Origin: Bacteroidota bacterium
Lineage (GTDB): Bacteria > Bacteroidota > Bacteroidia > Chitinophagales > Chitinophagaceae
Direction: 5' to 3'
DNA length: 64,000 bases
Assembly: GCA_947460175.1 (NCBI GenBank)
Contig: CANHGW010000001.1
Span: 167,089-231,088, forward strand
The position numbers and the translations under genes are program-made. The notes below the pieces were generated by a model that was not told the origin of the DNA, ran no database searches, and was given only the letters and a program-made list of their open reading frames with translations. This document shows, piece by piece, positions 27,815 through 35,558 of the stretch (position 1 is the stretch's first letter; each line of letters opens with the position of its first letter).

Positions 27815-29251
27815 TTAAAAACTAATTTTAAGGAAGCAAAGATAACTTTTCATAATACAAGGTACCACTATTTCTGATTTTGATAATTGTTTCGAAGATC
27901 GGGGCATCCAATTCCATTCGTTCATTTCCTCACTTGTTTGCAGTTCTTTCATACTCAACTCACTATTAGATGAAATATAGCAAGTCATTAATCGAGGTTG
28001 TCTGCTATTCACATCATTGAAAAGTATCACTTTACCAAGTTTATGTTCAAGCACTCCTATAGATGAATAAATGCCTGCATCGTCATTTGTTTGTTGTTCT
28101 TTCAGCATGGTTTGGCTCCAAGCGAGTGTGCCATCGGGTTTTATATTAAAGAAGACTGCTTCATCGTAATAGTACTCATTGATCGTACGACTATTATCAG
28201 GCATTGACATCATGCCGATATTCATGACAGGATTTGGTGCAGATATTGTACGTACATTTTGATAATACTTCTCAGCTATCAATTCAATGCCTCCATCTTT
28301 TTTAATAGAAATATTCCGCAAGGTCAAATCCTTAAGATCGTCTCTTGTACTCGATACTTGTAGTGCCAATGATACAAAATGGCTCATGGGGGCCAATTGC
28401 GTTTCTTCATCAAAGGCAGTATAATAAATACCTCTAGGCGTACTATATTTTCCATCGGAATAAAAACCACAGAGATAAGCCATGGTATTGGTATTATCCA
28501 TTATAAAATGAAGGTCAGATACCGTATGCTTGTTGAGGGCAATTGGATAAGCAATGAACTGGTTTGAATGAATCTTTGATGTGAGTATTTTTATTTCGTC
28601 GGTAGATCCTTTACTAGAGGGCTTTTCGGTAGTAACCATAAACAATGTACCTGCATTCGAAAGTGCAACATCATCGCGTATTACCCAATCTTTCTCTGAA
28701 AATAATTGACTAATTCGATTTTGTTCTTGTAACTTATTATCTACTACTACCGCTTGCAATACCCAAGCGCCGTCTAAATAGTAGCTTGTATACAATACAT
28801 GATAATTACCATTCTCACTAGTTTCGCGATGATATTCTAACCGATCACGCAAACCAACGCCTGCTGTAAGTGATTGAAGCTGAATAGGCTCTGTATGTGT
28901 ATAATCTTTATTGATGCTGACTGCATACAGATTTTCTTTTTTGTTTTCTTTTTGCTGATAAAAAACCTGTATTGATTCTTCTTGACTTGAAAAAAAGATT
29001 TGGCTATACCGCTCGTCAATAAAATCTAGCGGAATTGATTTGATCTTTTGCATATTCTTGTTGTAAAGAATAATTTCCACTTTAGAGTCACGTTTACGGT
29101 ATACGGCGATTGCTTGATTAAAATTCCCTATGACCGAAAAATCATCAAAGCGAAGGTTAAAATCCTCTTTATCACTCATCAATAGTTTCTGAGCATTCGA
29201 CATTGGAAGCCCCAAAACATACATTAGCAGAATTAAAACCGCTCTTTTCAT
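27815..29251 (-). CDS. Exported protein of unknown function
   Basis: 478 aa from the ATG at 29251, which opens with a signal peptide (KRAVLILLMYVLGLPMSNAQ); the frame stays open to 29344 but that part overlaps the promoter region and yidD. The mature protein has no cysteine motif or membrane helix and shows repeated beta-strand segments (for example LYAVSINKDYTHTEPIQLQS, HYVLYTSYYLDGAWVLQAV-like), suggesting a beta-propeller. I do not recognise the family. A TAnnTTTG box lies 19 bases upstream. Ends 10 bases before the DUF6427-like gene. Confidence 0.7.
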   Translation of the reverse strand: MKRAVLILLMYVLGLPMSNAQKLLMSDKEDFNLRFDDFSVIGNFNQAIAVYRKRDSKVEIILYNKNMQKIKSIPLDFIDERYSQIFFSSQEESIQVFYQQKENKKENLYAVSINKDYTHTEPIQLQSLTAGVGLRDRLEYHRETSENGNYHVLYTSYYLDGAWVLQAVVVDNKLQEQNRISQLFSEKDWVIRDDVALSNAGTLFMVTTEKPSSKGSTDEIKILTSKIHSNQFIAYPIALNKHTVSDLHFIMDNTNTMAYLCGFYSDGKYSTPRGIYYTAFDEETQLAPMSHFVSLALQVSSTRDDLKDLTLRNISIKKDGGIELIAEKYYQNVRTISAPNPVMNIGMMSMPDNSRTINEYYYDEAVFFNIKPDGTLAWSQTMLKEQQTNDDAGIYSSIGVLEHKLGKVILFNDVNSRQPRLMTCYISSNSELSMKELQTSEEMNEWNWMPRSSKQLSKSEIVVPCIMKSYLCFLKISF

Positions 29252-29270
29252 AAACCGATATGTGTTTGTA

Positions 29271-29278
29271 CAAATGTA
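29271..29278 (-). promoter_or_regulatory. TAnnTTTG -7 box for the exported unknown protein
   Basis: TACATTTG on the minus strand, 19 bases before the ATG at 29251; it supports that start over the longer frame. Confidence 0.5.
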
Positions 29279-29333
29279 CTTCAAAAATAGGATACACACG
29301 AACGATGCTTTCCTAAGTTGATGTGAATCATTG

Positions 29334-29341
29334 TACCTTTG
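29334..29341 (+). promoter_or_regulatory. TAnnTTTG -7 box for yidD
   Basis: TACCTTTG, 18 bases before the TTG proposed as the yidD start. Because the box overlaps the more upstream TTG at 29339, it argues for the start at 29360. Confidence 0.45.
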
Positions 29342-29359
29342 CACACAGATAATTATCCT

Positions 29360-29584
29360 TTGAAAAAATTTCTTATTTTATTTTTTACGTTTTTAATCCG
29401 CATCTATCAATATGCTATTTCACCTTTTTTGGGTACCAACAAATGCAGGTATATTCCATCCTGCTCAGAATATGCTCGTGAAGCACTCGAAAAACATGGT
29501 ATCACCAAAGGATTGTGGTTGAGTATAAAGCGTATTGGTCGCTGTGCGCCTTGGGGTGGACATGGCTATGACCCTGTACCCTAA
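29360..29584 (+). CDS. yidD: Membrane protein insertion efficiency factor
   Basis: 74 aa if started at the TTG at 29360 ([20 protein letters not shown]); the frame also holds a TTG at 29339. No ATG is available in the right place, so a non-ATG start is needed. The family signature is complete: [31 protein letters not shown] and [24 protein letters not shown]. YidD is a small membrane-associated protein that helps YidC insert inner-membrane proteins. It is divergent from the exported unknown gene and followed by a peptidase gene. Confidence 0.88.
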   Translation: MKKFLILFFTFLIRIYQYAISPFLGTNKCRYIPSCSEYAREALEKHGITKGLWLSIKRIGRCAPWGGHGYDPVP

Positions 29585-29677
29585 TTTTTATTTACTTTAA
29601 CATCATTTGAATAAGTTCCTGATTGTTCGTTCTGTTTTTTCAATAAATTGCACTTCAATTACACATTATTCCATTCA

Positions 29678-31354
29678 ATGAAGCATATATTTTTAAATTC
29701 TAAAAAGTTTTTATTCGGTCTTGCAATCGGTATTACTGCCATGTTATTTATACGAGGTAAGGATTCAGATTCTTATTTTGAAATATCTAAAAATCTAGAA
29801 GTATTCACGACCCTATTTAAAGAATTGAATACCTATTATGTAGATCCAATCCAACCTGGTAAAGTAGTAAAAAAGGGAATCGATGCTATGCTGGAAGATT
29901 TAGATCCATACACCAATTATATTACGGAAGAAGATATCGAAGACTATCGATTTATGACGACTGGCAAATATGGTGGCATTGGTAGTACAGTTCGTAAAAA
30001 AGATAATTATATCGCCATCGGCGAGCCATTTGAAAACAGCCCTGTGATAAAAGCTGGACTTAAAGCCGGCGATATTATACTCGAAATTGATGGACGTAGT
30101 ACCAAGGATAAAGAAATTGATGATGTAAGTAAATTTTTAAAAGGATCACCAGGCACACAAATTAAATTTAAAATTCGTGATGCTGTCACAGGGGCCGAAT
30201 CAACCAAAACATTGACACGTGAAGAAATTAATGTAAGCAGTGTTCCATACGCAGGCATGGTAGGCAATAACAATGAATATGGTTATGTAAGACTCACACA
30301 ATTTACTGAGCGATGCGGTAGTATGGTGCGTAGTTCGTTTGACAGTTTGAAAAGAACCAATCCATCGATGAAAGGTGTAATACTCGATTTGCGTTACAAC
30401 CCAGGTGGCTTGCTCGATGAGGCAGTCAACATTTGTAATATATTTATGAATGGTCAACAACTCGTGGTAAGTACCAAAGGTAAAAATGAAGAATGGGACA
30501 AAGATTATAAAACAACAGGAACGCCTTGGGATGAAAAAATTCCAGTTACTATACTTATCAATCGCAACTCAGCTTCTGCTTCAGAAATTGTAGCAGGTAC
30601 TATGCAAGATGTAGATCGTGGTGTGGTGATAGGTCAACGTAGCTTCGGAAAAGGATTGGTACAAACAACTCGTTCATTGGCATTCAACGCCAAATTAAAA
30701 GTGACAACAGCAAAGTATTATACACCAAGTGGACGATGCATTCAAGCTCTTGATTATACCCATCGCAACGAAGATGGAAGTGTAGGTGAGATCCCCGATT
30801 CTATCAAAACGAAGTTTAAAACAAAAAATGGCCGTACTGTAATGGATGGCGGTGGTGTAGATCCCGACGTAAAACTTGAATCAAAAGAAACACTTCGCAT
30901 CATTGCTACCTTAATGAACAAATCATTTGTATTTGATTATGCAACACAATATGTTGCTAAGCATCCAAGTATTACATCTCCTAAAGATTTTGCATTAACA
31001 GAAACTGATTTTAATGATTTTGTAAAATGGCTTGACGAAAAAGATTATTCTTATAAAACCAAAACAGAAGAAGCATTGGCTGAATTGAAAGAAGTAGCCG
31101 AGAAAGAGAGCTATTATGAAGGGGTCAAGAAAGATTTTGAAAGCTTGCAAAAAGCAGTGAGTCATGATAAAAAACAAGACCTATTGAAAAACAAAAAAGA
31201 AATCACGCGTCTATTACAAGATGAAATTGTAACCCGCTATTATTTCCAAAAAGGTCGATTGCAAAATCAATTGAAAGAAGATGATGAAGTGCTAGAAGCA
31301 ATCAATATACTTGGGAATACGAGCAAGTATAATGCTTTACTGAGTGGAAAGTAG
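29678..31354 (+). CDS. S41 family C-terminal processing peptidase
   Basis: 558 aa from the ATG at 29678 (the frame reaches back to a TTG at 29648). A signal-anchor (residues 8-24), a PDZ domain at ~80-165 (GGIGSTVRKKDNYIAIGEPF, AGLKAGDIILEIDG) and the peptidase domain with LDLRYNPGGLLDEAVN, catalytic Ser in NRNSASASEIVAG (~299) and Lys in GQRSFGKGLVQ (~323). The last 150 residues are a Lys/Glu-rich helical region typical of Bacteroidota CtpA-type enzymes. It trims the C-termini of periplasmic proteins. Followed by a non-coding tandem repeat block. Confidence 0.92.
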   Translation: MKHIFLNSKKFLFGLAIGITAMLFIRGKDSDSYFEISKNLEVFTTLFKELNTYYVDPIQPGKVVKKGIDAMLEDLDPYTNYITEEDIEDYRFMTTGKYGGIGSTVRKKDNYIAIGEPFENSPVIKAGLKAGDIILEIDGRSTKDKEIDDVSKFLKGSPGTQIKFKIRDAVTGAESTKTLTREEINVSSVPYAGMVGNNNEYGYVRLTQFTERCGSMVRSSFDSLKRTNPSMKGVILDLRYNPGGLLDEAVNICNIFMNGQQLVVSTKGKNEEWDKDYKTTGTPWDEKIPVTILINRNSASASEIVAGTMQDVDRGVVIGQRSFGKGLVQTTRSLAFNAKLKVTTAKYYTPSGRCIQALDYTHRNEDGSVGEIPDSIKTKFKTKNGRTVMDGGGVDPDVKLESKETLRIIATLMNKSFVFDYATQYVAKHPSITSPKDFALTETDFNDFVKWLDEKDYSYKTKTEEALAELKEVAEKESYYEGVKKDFESLQKAVSHDKKQDLLKNKKEITRLLQDEIVTRYYFQKGRLQNQLKEDDEVLEAINILGNTSKYNALLSGK

Positions 31355-31389
31355 TTGATGAAAAAGGAAGAATCTCTAAAGAATTATAA

Positions 31390-31760
31390 ACCAAATTGAG
31401 ATCCTTCGCTGCACTCAGGAAACGAAACGCTCTTCGGTCTCTGACGAAGGAAGAGTCTCAACGTAATCATCAACTGAATACAAAACCCTTCGCTGCACTC
31501 AAGAAACCAAATGCTCTTCGGTCTCTGACGAAGGACGTGTCCGCCGTGGCGGAAGAGTCTCAACGCAACTATGAACTGAACTCGAGATCCTTCGCTGCAC
31601 TCAGGAAACAATACGCTCTTCGGTCTCTGACGAAGGAAGAGTCTCAACGCAATCATGAACTGAACTCGAGATCCTTCGCTGCACTCAGGAAACGATACGC
31701 TTAGATAAACGAAACGCTTATCGGTCTCAGAGGTAGGACTTTTATCAACTGAATCGAAAT
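31390..31760. repeat. Tandem block of ~97-bp repeats with internal palindromes
   Basis: Three full and one partial unit. Each unit has ATCCTTCGCTGCACTCAGGA, then an AACG-rich stretch, CTCTTCGGTCTCTGACGAAG (arms CTTCG/CGAAG) and GAGTCTCAACGC followed by TGAACTGAA. One unit carries an inserted GTCCGCCGTGGCGGAA palindrome. Open frames across the block on both strands are a by-product of the repeat and not genes. A single diverged copy is at 15990. This block fills most of the 487-base gap between the S41 peptidase and dnaN. Confidence 0.9.
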
Positions 31761-31789
31761 TCACTTAATTCCAATGTGACTTATAACAA

Positions 31790-31821
31790 AACAAGGAGAC
31801 TCTTTCGAATCTCCTTGTTTA
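31790..31821 (-). terminator. Terminator of dnaN
   Basis: Perfect 11-bp stem AAACAAGGAGA / TCTCCTTGTTT with a 10-base loop and T/A runs on both sides, 20 bases after the dnaN stop; could work in both directions. Confidence 0.8.
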
Positions 31822-31841
31822 AAATTTAGTTTGAATATTTC

Positions 31842-32957
31842 TTACACCCCTATCATCAACGGCATCAATAGCATCAATAAATCTTCATTATCGCGCTTAT
31901 CGACTGGTTTTACCAAGCCTGCTCGAGTCGGTGTGCTAAGTTCGAATAGGATTTCGTCTGACTCGATTACCAATATTAATTCAAGTAAAAGCTTGGCATT
32001 GAAGGCAATCTTCATATCCTCGCCAGTATAGTTACAATTCATTCGCTCATTTCCTTCAAACGAAGCATCCACATCCTGTGCATACAAATGCAATCGGTTG
32101 CCTTCAATTTCCATTACTACCTGATTGGTTGTTTTGTTGGCAAATACACTCACACGACGCAACGCACTTACATATTCGCTTTTATTGATTGTGAGTTTAA
32201 ATGGATTATCGGCCGGTATCACTACTTTATAATCTGGGAATTTTGCATCTATCAATCGACAACTCAAATGAATATTTTCGCCATCTACAAAGAGATGATT
32301 GGCATTGTATGATATAGATACTTCGGTAGACGCATTCAAATTATTTTTAAGTTGAGTCAATGCTTTTTTAGGAACTATAAATTTATCATCGGATGGACAA
32401 TTCACATCAGTTTTAATACAACGTACTAATCGATGTGCATCAGTTGCTACAAGGGTCATGTTGTTTTTGCTCAATTCAAAAAATACACCACTCATCGCAG
32501 GGCGCAAATCGTCGTTACTGACTGCAATCATTGTTTTGGCAATGCCATCGCTCAATTCGGCTGCCGACATGGTAAAGCTGGTGGTATCATCCGCCTTAGG
32601 CTCTGTAGGATAGTTTTTAGCATCTTCACCTACTACTTTGTATTTACCTTGTTCGCTGGTAATATCTATTCCGTAATCAGATGTATTCACATCAAATGTA
32701 ATGGGTTGCTCAGGTAAGTTTTTTAGATAATCGAGCAATACCTTGGATTGGACACAAAGGCTTCCTTCCTCGTTGGACTGAACATCCATTGTTACTTTCA
32801 TGGTCGTTTCTAAATCCGTACTGACTACTACTAGCTTATTCTTTTGGAGGTCAAAAAGAAATGATTCCAAGATAGGTAATACATTGTTTGAACTAATTAC
32901 ACCACTAATACTCTGAAGGTTTTTAAGTAAGGTGCCCGATGATACAATAAATCTCAT
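31842..32957 (-). CDS. dnaN: DNA polymerase III sliding clamp (beta subunit)
   Basis: 371 aa from MRFIVSSGTLLKNLQSISGV at 32957; the frame opens nine codons earlier but this start matches the family. Three repeated clamp domains are visible; conserved blocks include LPILESFLFDL, RPAMSGVFFEL near residue 150, ATDAHRLV and the C-terminal LMPLMIGV, usual PMR.. end replaced by LMPLMI. It forms the ring that tethers the replicative polymerase to DNA. dnaA and recF are not adjacent. A TAnnTTTG box and a strong terminator flank the gene, so it is transcribed alone. Confidence 0.95.
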   Translation of the reverse strand: MRFIVSSGTLLKNLQSISGVISSNNVLPILESFLFDLQKNKLVVVSTDLETTMKVTMDVQSNEEGSLCVQSKVLLDYLKNLPEQPITFDVNTSDYGIDITSEQGKYKVVGEDAKNYPTEPKADDTTSFTMSAAELSDGIAKTMIAVSNDDLRPAMSGVFFELSKNNMTLVATDAHRLVRCIKTDVNCPSDDKFIVPKKALTQLKNNLNASTEVSISYNANHLFVDGENIHLSCRLIDAKFPDYKVVIPADNPFKLTINKSEYVSALRRVSVFANKTTNQVVMEIEGNRLHLYAQDVDASFEGNERMNCNYTGEDMKIAFNAKLLLELILVIESDEILFELSTPTRAGLVKPVDKRDNEDLLMLLMPLMIGV

Positions 32958-32981
32958 GAAACGTCTTTTTTGTTTAGTGCA

Positions 32982-32989
32982 CAAATATA
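32982..32989 (-). promoter_or_regulatory. TAnnTTTG -7 box for dnaN
   Basis: TATATTTG on the minus strand, 24 bases before the ATG at 32957. Confidence 0.5.
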
Positions 32990-33109
32990 GATTTTTTCGT
33001 TTAAATGAAATAGAGTAATTAACAGTTGTGTGTAATATTGATTCTTTTCCTTGAATATTCTAGATTCGAAAGGGTTTTTAAGTTGCATTTATTCTTATCT
33101 TAGCGTTCC

Positions 33110-34447
33110 ATGGGACTATTTGACAAACTATTTAATTTCGGAAAATCTGCAGAAGAAGAATCAAATGATGTGGAAGACACCTCAGGTATTCGATTTGGTC
33201 GATATTCTGACAATAATAAAACCCTCACCAAAACAAATCAATGGTATGTAGCCGAGGATTTATATAAATCTAAAAAATTCAATGAATGTATTGAAGCCTT
33301 TTTTGATTATCTCCGCGACGAAAAAGAAGACAATGTAAAACTGGTAAAAGATGGATCAAACTATTCATTTGAGATATACCAAGGAACAAAAATAGTACAT
33401 GGTACAATCAACGACCAAGAAGTAAAGGCGTCTGTATCGCTTGCAAAAATGGAGAAACCATCTATACCGGTCATGCGTCGATTGCTGGAAATGAATTTTT
33501 CGCTGTACTATGCCCGCTTTGCACTCAATGAAGATAAACTCTGCATGCTGTTTGACTCTCCCAAAGAAATAGCAAGTCCTAATAAATTATATTATGGCTT
33601 GAAAGAACTAGCCACCAAAGCCGACAAACAAGATGATTTATTATTGACAGATTTTGCATCATTACAAGCAGTGGACGATTCGCATGTTGCTGTTTTTGAC
33701 AAAAACGAACAAACAGTCAAATACCACTACTTTAAAAAATGGATTGATGATACTTTACAACAAATTGACGAACTGAATCAGGATAGTTTTTCGGGTGGAA
33801 TAGCTTATATGTTGCTTACCTTGATTTATCGTTTGGACTTTATGATTACACCAGAAGGCAAACTACTGAATGAAATAGAACGAATCAATAATCTCTATTG
33901 GACTAATAAGGAAGAAAAAACGGCTGTGGAGCGAAATCAATTGCTTAAAGAAGCGTTTCGAAAATTAGTAGCATGGCCAGAAGAAGAAGTCAAAAAATAC
34001 TTTTATAGAGCAAAAGCTACTTTTGCCATTACTCTACCGAAATCATATAATGACGTGATTGAAAGTATTCGGTCTTCCAAAGATAATATGCTATGGTATC
34101 GCGAAAACAAATACGAAGGCATAGCACATCGCGTATTGGAATACGGTTTGTCTTATCCTCAATACTCTTACAGCTTACCAAAGCCTGTTACAGATTTATA
34201 CAAATTATACATGCAGGTCAATCACGCCCCTTTTTTTGAAGAACTAGGCATAAAACCTTCTTATATTCAATCGGGTAAATTAAATACAGACCGTATTAAA
34301 GCTAGTATAAATGCTATTATACTTGAGTTTAAAGATAAGTTTCCTAAGTTAACGTTGGACACGAACAAATTGAATTTCTCCAATCTACTAGACTTCAACA
34401 TTACATTGATGACTGAAATGGAAACGTTGAATTTTGACAACAAATAA
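33110..34447 (+). CDS. Cytoplasmic protein of unknown function, partner of the next protease gene
   Basis: 445 aa with no signal or membrane segment. The N-terminus MGLFDKLFNFGKSAEEE is a short amphipathic lead seen in many phage-shock or stress adaptor proteins. Residues ~45-190 (SKKFNECIEAFFDYLRDE, YSFEIYQGTKIVHGTIND, SIPVMRRLLEMNFSLYYARF) resemble the chaperone-like YbjN/type III chaperone fold by strand-helix pattern. The rest is helical. Its stop lies eight bases before the ATG of the trypsin-like protease gene, so the two are very likely co-translated and work together. No name can be given. Confidence 0.7.
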   Translation: MGLFDKLFNFGKSAEEESNDVEDTSGIRFGRYSDNNKTLTKTNQWYVAEDLYKSKKFNECIEAFFDYLRDEKEDNVKLVKDGSNYSFEIYQGTKIVHGTINDQEVKASVSLAKMEKPSIPVMRRLLEMNFSLYYARFALNEDKLCMLFDSPKEIASPNKLYYGLKELATKADKQDDLLLTDFASLQAVDDSHVAVFDKNEQTVKYHYFKKWIDDTLQQIDELNQDSFSGGIAYMLLTLIYRLDFMITPEGKLLNEIERINNLYWTNKEEKTAVERNQLLKEAFRKLVAWPEEEVKKYFYRAKATFAITLPKSYNDVIESIRSSKDNMLWYRENKYEGIAHRVLEYGLSYPQYSYSLPKPVTDLYKLYMQVNHAPFFEELGIKPSYIQSGKLNTDRIKASINAIILEFKDKFPKLTLDTNKLNFSNLLDFNITLMTEMETLNFDNK

Positions 34448-34454
34448 AAATTAT

Positions 34455-35549
34455 ATGTCAATTAACGATACAATAGAACGATTTAAAACTGCAGTCATTC
34501 AGATTGCTACGCAACAATCAACTGGCACAGGATTCTATCTCAGTGATTATGATTTGATTATCACCAATCATCATGTCGTAAAGGACTCGGGCGATGTGAC
34601 CATCAAAGGAAAAACGTTTGAAAAACAATTTTCGAAAGTTTTATTTACTGACGAAAAATATGATATTGCTTTTTTAGCACCACCAACAGGCGTAGAATTT
34701 CCTCCAATACATTTAGGAGATTATCATACTATGCGCGATGGCGATTCTGTATTGGCCATTGGTCATCCATACGGACTCAATTATACATCCACACAAGGCG
34801 TGATATCGAGAGTGGATCGTGTGCAAAACGGATTGAAATATATACAAATCGATGCTGCCATCAATCCAGGCAATAGCGGTGGACCATTGGTAAATGAAGA
34901 AGGAGTAGTGATAGGTGTAAATACATTCATCATACGTGGTGGTGACAATCTTGGTTTTGCATTACCATCTAGTTATTTGAAAGAAGCGCTAGAACAATAC
35001 GCACCTGTAAGAGGTACAAGCGTAGTTCGTTGTCCCTCTTGCTCTACCATGGTAACCGAAGCAACTATTGATGGCGAATATTGTCCTAATTGTGGATACA
35101 AAATAGAACTATTAAAATACAAAGAGAACGCAATAGAAGTAACAGGTGTTGCAAAAATAATAGAAGACATATTGCATAAACTGGGAAAAGACAAAGATCT
35201 TGCTCGTACATCTACCAATAACTGGGAAGTGAAAGAAGGCAGTGCTACTATTAAAATCAGTTACAATCCTGATAATTTTTTTGTGGCGGGAGATGCTTTT
35301 CTATGTCAGTTACCTAAACAAAACATAGGCCTTGTTTATGAATTTTTACTTCGTGAAAATTTTAAATTAAATGGAATGCTCTTTAGTGTAGCTCAACAAG
35401 ACATCATATTAACTAGTCTTGCGTTTGATATGGATATGACGGTCGAAAATGGCGAACGAATGTTCAATGACTTACTCCAAAAAGCCGATTACTACGATAA
35501 TTATTTAATTGAAACTTTTGGGTGTACTCCTAAGTTGGAAGAGAATTAA
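34455..35549 (+). CDS. Trypsin-like serine protease (S1C) with zinc ribbon
   Basis: 364 aa from the ATG at 34455; the frame opens at a TTG inside the preceding gene. The protease domain has the triad His in IITNHHVVKD (~39), Asp in EKYDIAFLAP (~70) and Ser in NPGNSGGPLVN (~140). It lacks a signal peptide and PDZ domain, so it should be cytoplasmic. Residues ~193-214 are a CxxC-x15-CxxC zinc ribbon, and the last ~120 residues (ATIKISYNPDNFFVAGDAF...) are a domain with the same strand/helix pattern as the N-terminal part of the upstream partner. Unusual architecture; target unknown. Confidence 0.82.
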   Translation: MSINDTIERFKTAVIQIATQQSTGTGFYLSDYDLIITNHHVVKDSGDVTIKGKTFEKQFSKVLFTDEKYDIAFLAPPTGVEFPPIHLGDYHTMRDGDSVLAIGHPYGLNYTSTQGVISRVDRVQNGLKYIQIDAAINPGNSGGPLVNEEGVVIGVNTFIIRGGDNLGFALPSSYLKEALEQYAPVRGTSVVRCPSCSTMVTEATIDGEYCPNCGYKIELLKYKENAIEVTGVAKIIEDILHKLGKDKDLARTSTNNWEVKEGSATIKISYNPDNFFVAGDAFLCQLPKQNIGLVYEFLLRENFKLNGMLFSVAQQDIILTSLAFDMDMTVENGERMFNDLLQKADYYDNYLIETFGCTPKLEEN

Positions 35550-35558
35550 AATGTTGTA

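Noticed and set aside
31384..31764. Open frames of 102 and 126 codons on both strands over the 31.4-31.7 kb block
   Set aside because: They translate the same 97-bp DNA repeat; open in several frames, no start signal, and the text changes with repeat unit. Treated as repeat DNA.
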